Shown here in pieces: positions 7,058 to 9,970 of a stretch of DNA of 9,970 nt; positions within the stretch are counted from its first letter, which is position 1, and the number at the start of each line of letters is the position of its first letter. A model generated the notes under the pieces. That model searched no databases, was not told the DNA's origin, and saw only the letters and a program-made list of their open reading frames with translations. The stretch lies in NCBI GenBank assembly GCA_003486225.1, contig DNGN01000201.1, positions 7,973 through 17,942 on the forward strand. Direction: 5' to 3'. This DNA is from Chloroflexota bacterium (GTDB taxonomy: Bacteria > Chloroflexota > Anaerolineae > Anaerolineales > UBA11579). The translations under genes and the position numbers were made by a program.

Positions 7058-8884
7058 CTAGTCGGTGACCAGGCGGTAGATCTCTACCGGTTCGCTTTTA
7101 CCTTTTAAGCTGTGGGAGGTGAGGAATTCGGTTTTGACGATTTCTTTGACGGCATTGTAAGTCGTTTTACTGATCAGAATGGGGGTGTTGAATTCTTTGG
7201 TTTGGTCTTGCAGCCGGGCGGCCAGGTTGGCTGCATCGCCAATCACGGTGTAATTAACCCGCTCTTCCGAACCCAGCAAGCCGACAAATACTTCCCCGGT
7301 ATTCAACCCGATGCCCATTTCGAGTGTCTTGGAGAGGATGCCGGCTGAGAGCCAGGCGCGGTTCAGCTTTTGCAGGGCCACATGCATTTCCAGCGCGGCG
7401 AAAGCGGCTCGGATGGCGTGGTCGCTGTGCGGGATCGGCTCGCCAAAAAAGGCGACGATGGCATCCCCTTCATATTTGTCGACTGTCCCGCCGTATTTGT
7501 GAATGATCTTGCTCATGGTCTCCAGGTAAGGGTTCAGCAAGGCAACCAGGTCTTCCGGGGACATGCTCTCCGAGAGGGTGGTGAAATCCCGGATATCCGA
7601 AAACAGGATCGTCAGTTCTGTGCGCTTGTTCAGGCTGTCGATATCCTGGGTTTGCAACAGTTGATCGACCATTTGCGGCGAGATAAACCGGCTGAACAAG
7701 CCGCGCACCCGGCGCTTTTCGAGTTCCTGGGTTACCGCTTGCTCCAGGGTGGGGATCACCACTCCCAGCATCAGCATCAGGGAGGGGGAGATAATTGGCA
7801 GCTGCAGACCGGTTTTATCAAAGAGCAGCTGGCGGATGAGAATATAGACACCAACCGCAATCAGCATCAGCAGGCTGGAAAGTGTCGGCTGGTGGATGTT
7901 GATGATCAGCCGGGCAAGCACGGCTGCCGCCAAAATAATCAGCAGCGATGCCCAGGGCGGGGTCAATGACAGGTAGCTGTGCGAGAGCAAAGTGGCGACG
8001 GTGTTGGCTACGACCTCCACGCCGGGGGTCAGGTTGGTGGCCGAGAAGGGGGTTGGGTAGAGGTCTTGTAAGGTTTCGCTGGATGCCCCAATCAGTACGA
8101 TCTTGTCCCGGAAGATTTGCGGGTCATAGTCGCCTTCCGTGACAAAAGCTGCCGAGTAGGTTGGGAATGTGAGCGGTGGACCTGCATAGTTGATGAGCAG
8201 CTCTCTCCGCTGGTTGAGCGGGATTTCGCGCCCATTAAAGCGCACAGAAGCAGGGCTGGGACTGTGTGGCGGGTCGATCTCCAGGAAAGTCCTGACGATC
8301 TCGAAGGACCAGTTATACAGAATTTCCCCTTTAAACTCTTTGTAGGCGGTCACGCCCCGCACGATGGCGTCATCGTCCCTTTCGATCTCGGTGATGCCAT
8401 ACCCGTCAATGACCGGCAGGTAGAGTTCTTCAGGGCGGTCCAAGGTGCTGGAATATTGGGTGGAAAAAATCTGGCTGACCGTGACCACTGCCCTGGACTG
8501 GCGGAAGGCTTCGGCAAGCACTGCGTCATCCTGCGGGTTGGCTGCGGGATCAAAGAGGAAAAGGTCGAAGGCGATGACCCTGGCGCCAGCGTCGTTGAGC
8601 CAGCTTACGATCTCTGCCAACCTGGACCGCGACCAGGGCCAGCGTTCGCTGACCCAGCCCAGGGATGCGTCATCGACTGCAACAATAACGATGTTATCGT
8701 TGGGCGCTTGTTCACCCCGCAGGCGCACGGCAGTATCCTTGGCGGCAAGTTCCAGCCGCTCCAAGGGGGTAGCCACCTCCGGGAAGTTGGCTGCGACCTC
8801 CAGCACCGCCAGCAGGATAAAAACCAACAGGACGATGAGGGTTTTTCTGCCGTGTGACGTTTTTGGATGGTCCTTTTGCGCCAT
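7058..8884 (-). CDS. CHASE2-domain class III adenylate cyclase, membrane-bound
   Basis: A 608-residue sensor enzyme predicted to make cAMP from ATP in response to an extracytoplasmic signal. A membrane helix at about 15-32 leads into a CHASE2 sensor domain (about 36-305), with the typical IVIVAVDDASL and ARVIAFDLF segments. Three membrane helices follow (about 309-330, 336-353, 364-380), as usual for CHASE2 proteins, then a short linker and the catalytic domain (about 423-590). The catalytic residues look complete: metal-binding Asp430 (FSDIRDFT) and Asp474 (KYEGDAIVAF), adenine-selecting Lys470 and Thr546 (NYTVIGD), and the transition-state pair Asn553 and Arg557 (NLAARL). This supports ATP rather than GTP as substrate. 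The ATG at 8884 has only a weak purine-rich GAAAGAA upstream. It stands alone, convergent with the transporter gene and divergent from the lipoprotein gene; no cAMP-binding protein is in view. The signal is unknown. Confidence 0.94.
   Translation of the reverse strand: MAQKDHPKTSHGRKTLIVLLVFILLAVLEVAANFPEVATPLERLELAAKDTAVRLRGEQAPNDNIVIVAVDDASLGWVSERWPWSRSRLAEIVSWLNDAGARVIAFDLFLFDPAANPQDDAVLAEAFRQSRAVVTVSQIFSTQYSSTLDRPEELYLPVIDGYGITEIERDDDAIVRGVTAYKEFKGEILYNWSFEIVRTFLEIDPPHSPSPASVRFNGREIPLNQRRELLINYAGPPLTFPTYSAAFVTEGDYDPQIFRDKIVLIGASSETLQDLYPTPFSATNLTPGVEVVANTVATLLSHSYLSLTPPWASLLIILAAAVLARLIINIHQPTLSSLLMLIAVGVYILIRQLLFDKTGLQLPIISPSLMLMLGVVIPTLEQAVTQELEKRRVRGLFSRFISPQMVDQLLQTQDIDSLNKRTELTILFSDIRDFTTLSESMSPEDLVALLNPYLETMSKIIHKYGGTVDKYEGDAIVAFFGEPIPHSDHAIRAAFAALEMHVALQKLNRAWLSAGILSKTLEMGIGLNTGEVFVGLLGSEERVNYTVIGDAANLAARLQDQTKEFNTPILISKTTYNAVKEIVKTEFLTSHSLKGKSEPVEIYRLVTD
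7074..7107 (+). terminator. Weak candidate terminator for the rightward operon, inside the end of the convergent cyclase gene
   Basis: Forty-six bases after the transporter stop, CGGTAGA (7074-7080) and TCTACCG (7083-7089) form a perfect inverted repeat with a two-base centre, effectively a six-pair stem with a four-base loop. Downstream the plus strand is T-rich (CTTTTACCTTTT, to 7107), but the T run is interrupted and starts six bases late. It also encodes the last residues of the cyclase. No better hairpin is seen in the 30-base gap between the genes. Confidence 0.22.
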
Positions 8885-8978
8885 GATGTTTCTTTCGCGG
8901 GTGGCAGATTCGCTCGACAGCAGGTGCCGGAGCGTTTGGACTGCAGGTCAGCCTTTGATTGCTATGCTGATGGCCTTA

Positions 8979-8984
8979 ATTATA
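8979..8984 (-). promoter_or_regulatory. Consensus -10 box, likely promoter of the cyclase gene
   Basis: On the reverse strand a perfect TATAAT lies at 8979-8984, directly preceded by TG. No clear -35 box is present at 16-18 bases (the region reads AATACT or similar), so it would be a promoter relying on its -10 region. The leader to the cyclase ATG would be about 88 bases. It is the best candidate in the divergent gap. Confidence 0.4.
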
Positions 8985-9061
8985 CATGAGGTATCCCCCG
9001 GAGTATTTTGCTTTTCTGTTAGGAATCTGACTGGCTTGCTGCTATGGAATGATAAAATTGA

Positions 9062-9091
9062 TTGATTTTCTGCAACTTTTTAGTGTATAGT
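9062..9091 (+). promoter_or_regulatory. Sigma70-type promoter of the lipoprotein gene
   Basis: A -35 box TTGATT (9062-9067) and a -10 box TATAGT (9086-9091) are separated by 18 bases in an AT-rich stretch that stands out from the GC-rich genes around it. The start would fall near 9098, giving a leader of about 35 bases that contains the AGGAG ribosome site. The call rests on consensus and position. Confidence 0.55.
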
Positions 9092-9131
9092 GAAATTGCA
9101 CCAACATTCAGGTAACCCTCTTAGGAGTTGA

Positions 9132-9970
9132 ATGATGAAAAGAAAAATCATAATGATCGTGTTAGTTCTACTGCTGGTTTTGCTGGCGGGCTGTAATCTG
9201 CCTTCCTCCAGGACTACCTCTTCTGATCCGTTGGAAGCCCAGACCCTGGCCGCCCAGACCATTGAGGCGCGGCTGACAGAGAACGCCGGCGGCGGGAGCC
9301 AGACCGGGAATGGCGATGCGCAGCCCTCCCTGCCTCCCACACAGACCATCCCGCCCAGCAACACCCCACCGCCCCCCGCAACCCTTGCGCCGACGAATAC
9401 CCTGGCGCCGACTGCGACGGCTACCAAAACCACCCCCTGCAACCGCATCGGCTTTGTCAAGGACGTGACCGTCCCGGACGGCAAGGTGTTTGGCCCGGGG
9501 GATGCCTTTACCAAGACCTGGCGCTTAAGGAATACCGGATCCTGCACCTGGAATGATGATTACGACCTGGTCTTCGATTCAGGAGACAAGATGGGCGGGG
9601 GTGATGTGGTCAACATCACGATTGGTTCGGTGGAACCCGACGAGACGGTGGATATTTCTGTAAATCTGGTGGCCCCGGCGGAGGTCGGCGAGTATCGGGG
9701 AGACTGGCTGCTGCGCAGCGACGACAACCAGGTGTTTGGGCTGGGAAACTCGGATGTGCCATTTTATGTCGAGATCGAGGTGGCCAAAGAGGCCAGTTTT
9801 GAAATCCTGTCCACCAATGTCTATAAATGCAGTGGTGATGATATTGTGGCCATCCAGGTCAAGAATACCGGCACAGAGATCCTGCAGAGCCGGGGCGGCA
9901 GTGTAAAAAACCTGAGCACGGATGCTGTGACCAATTACACGTTCTCGGATAAACCCTTTACAGAGAACAA
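9132..9970 (+). CDS. Lipoprotein with NBR1-type Ig-like domain, C-terminal end cut by window edge
   Basis: The visible 279 residues begin with a lipoprotein signal peptide: MMKRKIIM, a hydrophobic Leu/Val core, and lipobox LAGC with Cys21 as the acylated residue. A stem rich in Pro, Thr, Ala and Gln follows (about 22-102). Then comes an Ig-like domain of the NBR1 (N_BRCA1_IG) type at about 103-220, with FTKTWRLRNTG, CTWN, a VEPDETVDIS strand and YRGDWLL as hallmarks. Cys103 and Cys138 could form a disulfide. From about residue 222 a second beta-rich segment starts (ASFEILSTNVYKC, then VAIQVKNTG) and runs off the edge; it resembles another Ig-like unit. AGGAG (9123-9127) precedes two adjacent ATG codons at 9132 and 9135; the second has the more usual spacing of seven bases. 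The protein should sit on the outer face of the membrane. Its ligand or partner is unknown; such domains in bacteria are mostly uncharacterised and may be adhesive or structural. Confidence 0.88.
   Translation, partial: MMKRKIIMIVLVLLLVLLAGCNLPSSRTTSSDPLEAQTLAAQTIEARLTENAGGGSQTGNGDAQPSLPPTQTIPPSNTPPPPATLAPTNTLAPTATATKTTPCNRIGFVKDVTVPDGKVFGPGDAFTKTWRLRNTGSCTWNDDYDLVFDSGDKMGGGDVVNITIGSVEPDETVDISVNLVAPAEVGEYRGDWLLRSDDNQVFGLGNSDVPFYVEIEVAKEASFEILSTNVYKCSGDDIVAIQVKNTGTEILQSRGGSVKNLSTDAVTNYTFSDKPFTEN

Noticed and set aside
7370..8857. Plus-strand open frames of 199 and 246 codons opposite the cyclase gene
   Set aside because: They mirror the codons of a complete CHASE2 cyclase. The products (Gln/His-rich or Gly-rich) show no recognisable domain.
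9080..9547. Reverse-strand frame of 155 codons opposite the lipoprotein gene
   Set aside because: It covers the lipoprotein signal peptide, stem and promoter on the other strand, and its Val/Gly-rich product is the mirror of Pro/Thr/Ala codons.
1..9970. Search by eye for tRNA, rRNA, riboswitch, insertion sequence or phage genes
   Set aside because: All longer stretches are accounted for by six genes. The two gaps over 200 bases contain promoter-like elements but no conserved RNA pattern or terminal inverted repeats that I could recognise.

Overview
This window looks like ordinary chromosome from a Chloroflexota bacterium, most likely an Anaerolineae-type lineage. That is inferred from style, not from a marker gene. 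A cell-wall synthase ends in a long Pro/Thr tail. A lipoprotein carries a Pro/Thr-rich stem followed by an NBR1-type Ig-like domain. A CHASE2-type class III cyclase is also present. This combination is common in that group. Base composition looks even across the window, and I see no insertion sequence, integrase, phage gene, tRNA, rRNA or CRISPR array.

Layout, left to right. (1) Positions 1-1289, minus strand: the first 429 codons of a cytoplasmic glycosidase-like protein ((alpha/alpha)6-barrel, GH63/amylo-glucosidase-like), cut by the window edge. Its promoter sits so close to the ATG that the mRNA is probably leaderless. (2) Positions 1290-1537: a divergent control region with promoter-like elements for both sides, a perfect TGACGTCA palindrome and a short repeat. 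(3) Positions 1538-7027, plus strand: three tightly spaced genes, probably one transcription unit. They are a MaoC-type hot-dog hydratase, a 1187-residue class A penicillin-binding protein with unusual extensions at both ends, and a cation diffusion facilitator carrying three copies of the cytoplasmic dimerisation domain. (4) Positions 7058-8884, minus strand: a CHASE2 adenylate cyclase, convergent with the transporter gene. (5) Positions 8885-9131: a divergent promoter region. (6) Position 9132 to the right edge, plus strand: a lipoprotein with an NBR1-type Ig-like domain, cut by the window edge.

Most products belong to the cell envelope: wall synthesis, metal export, an extracytoplasmic sensor feeding cAMP, and a surface lipoprotein. 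No shared pathway can be shown from sequence alone. I did not find a convincing new defence, mobile or biosynthetic system. The points most worth a second look are the triple C-terminal domain of the transporter, the architecture of the penicillin-binding protein, and the altered active-site motif of the hydratase.
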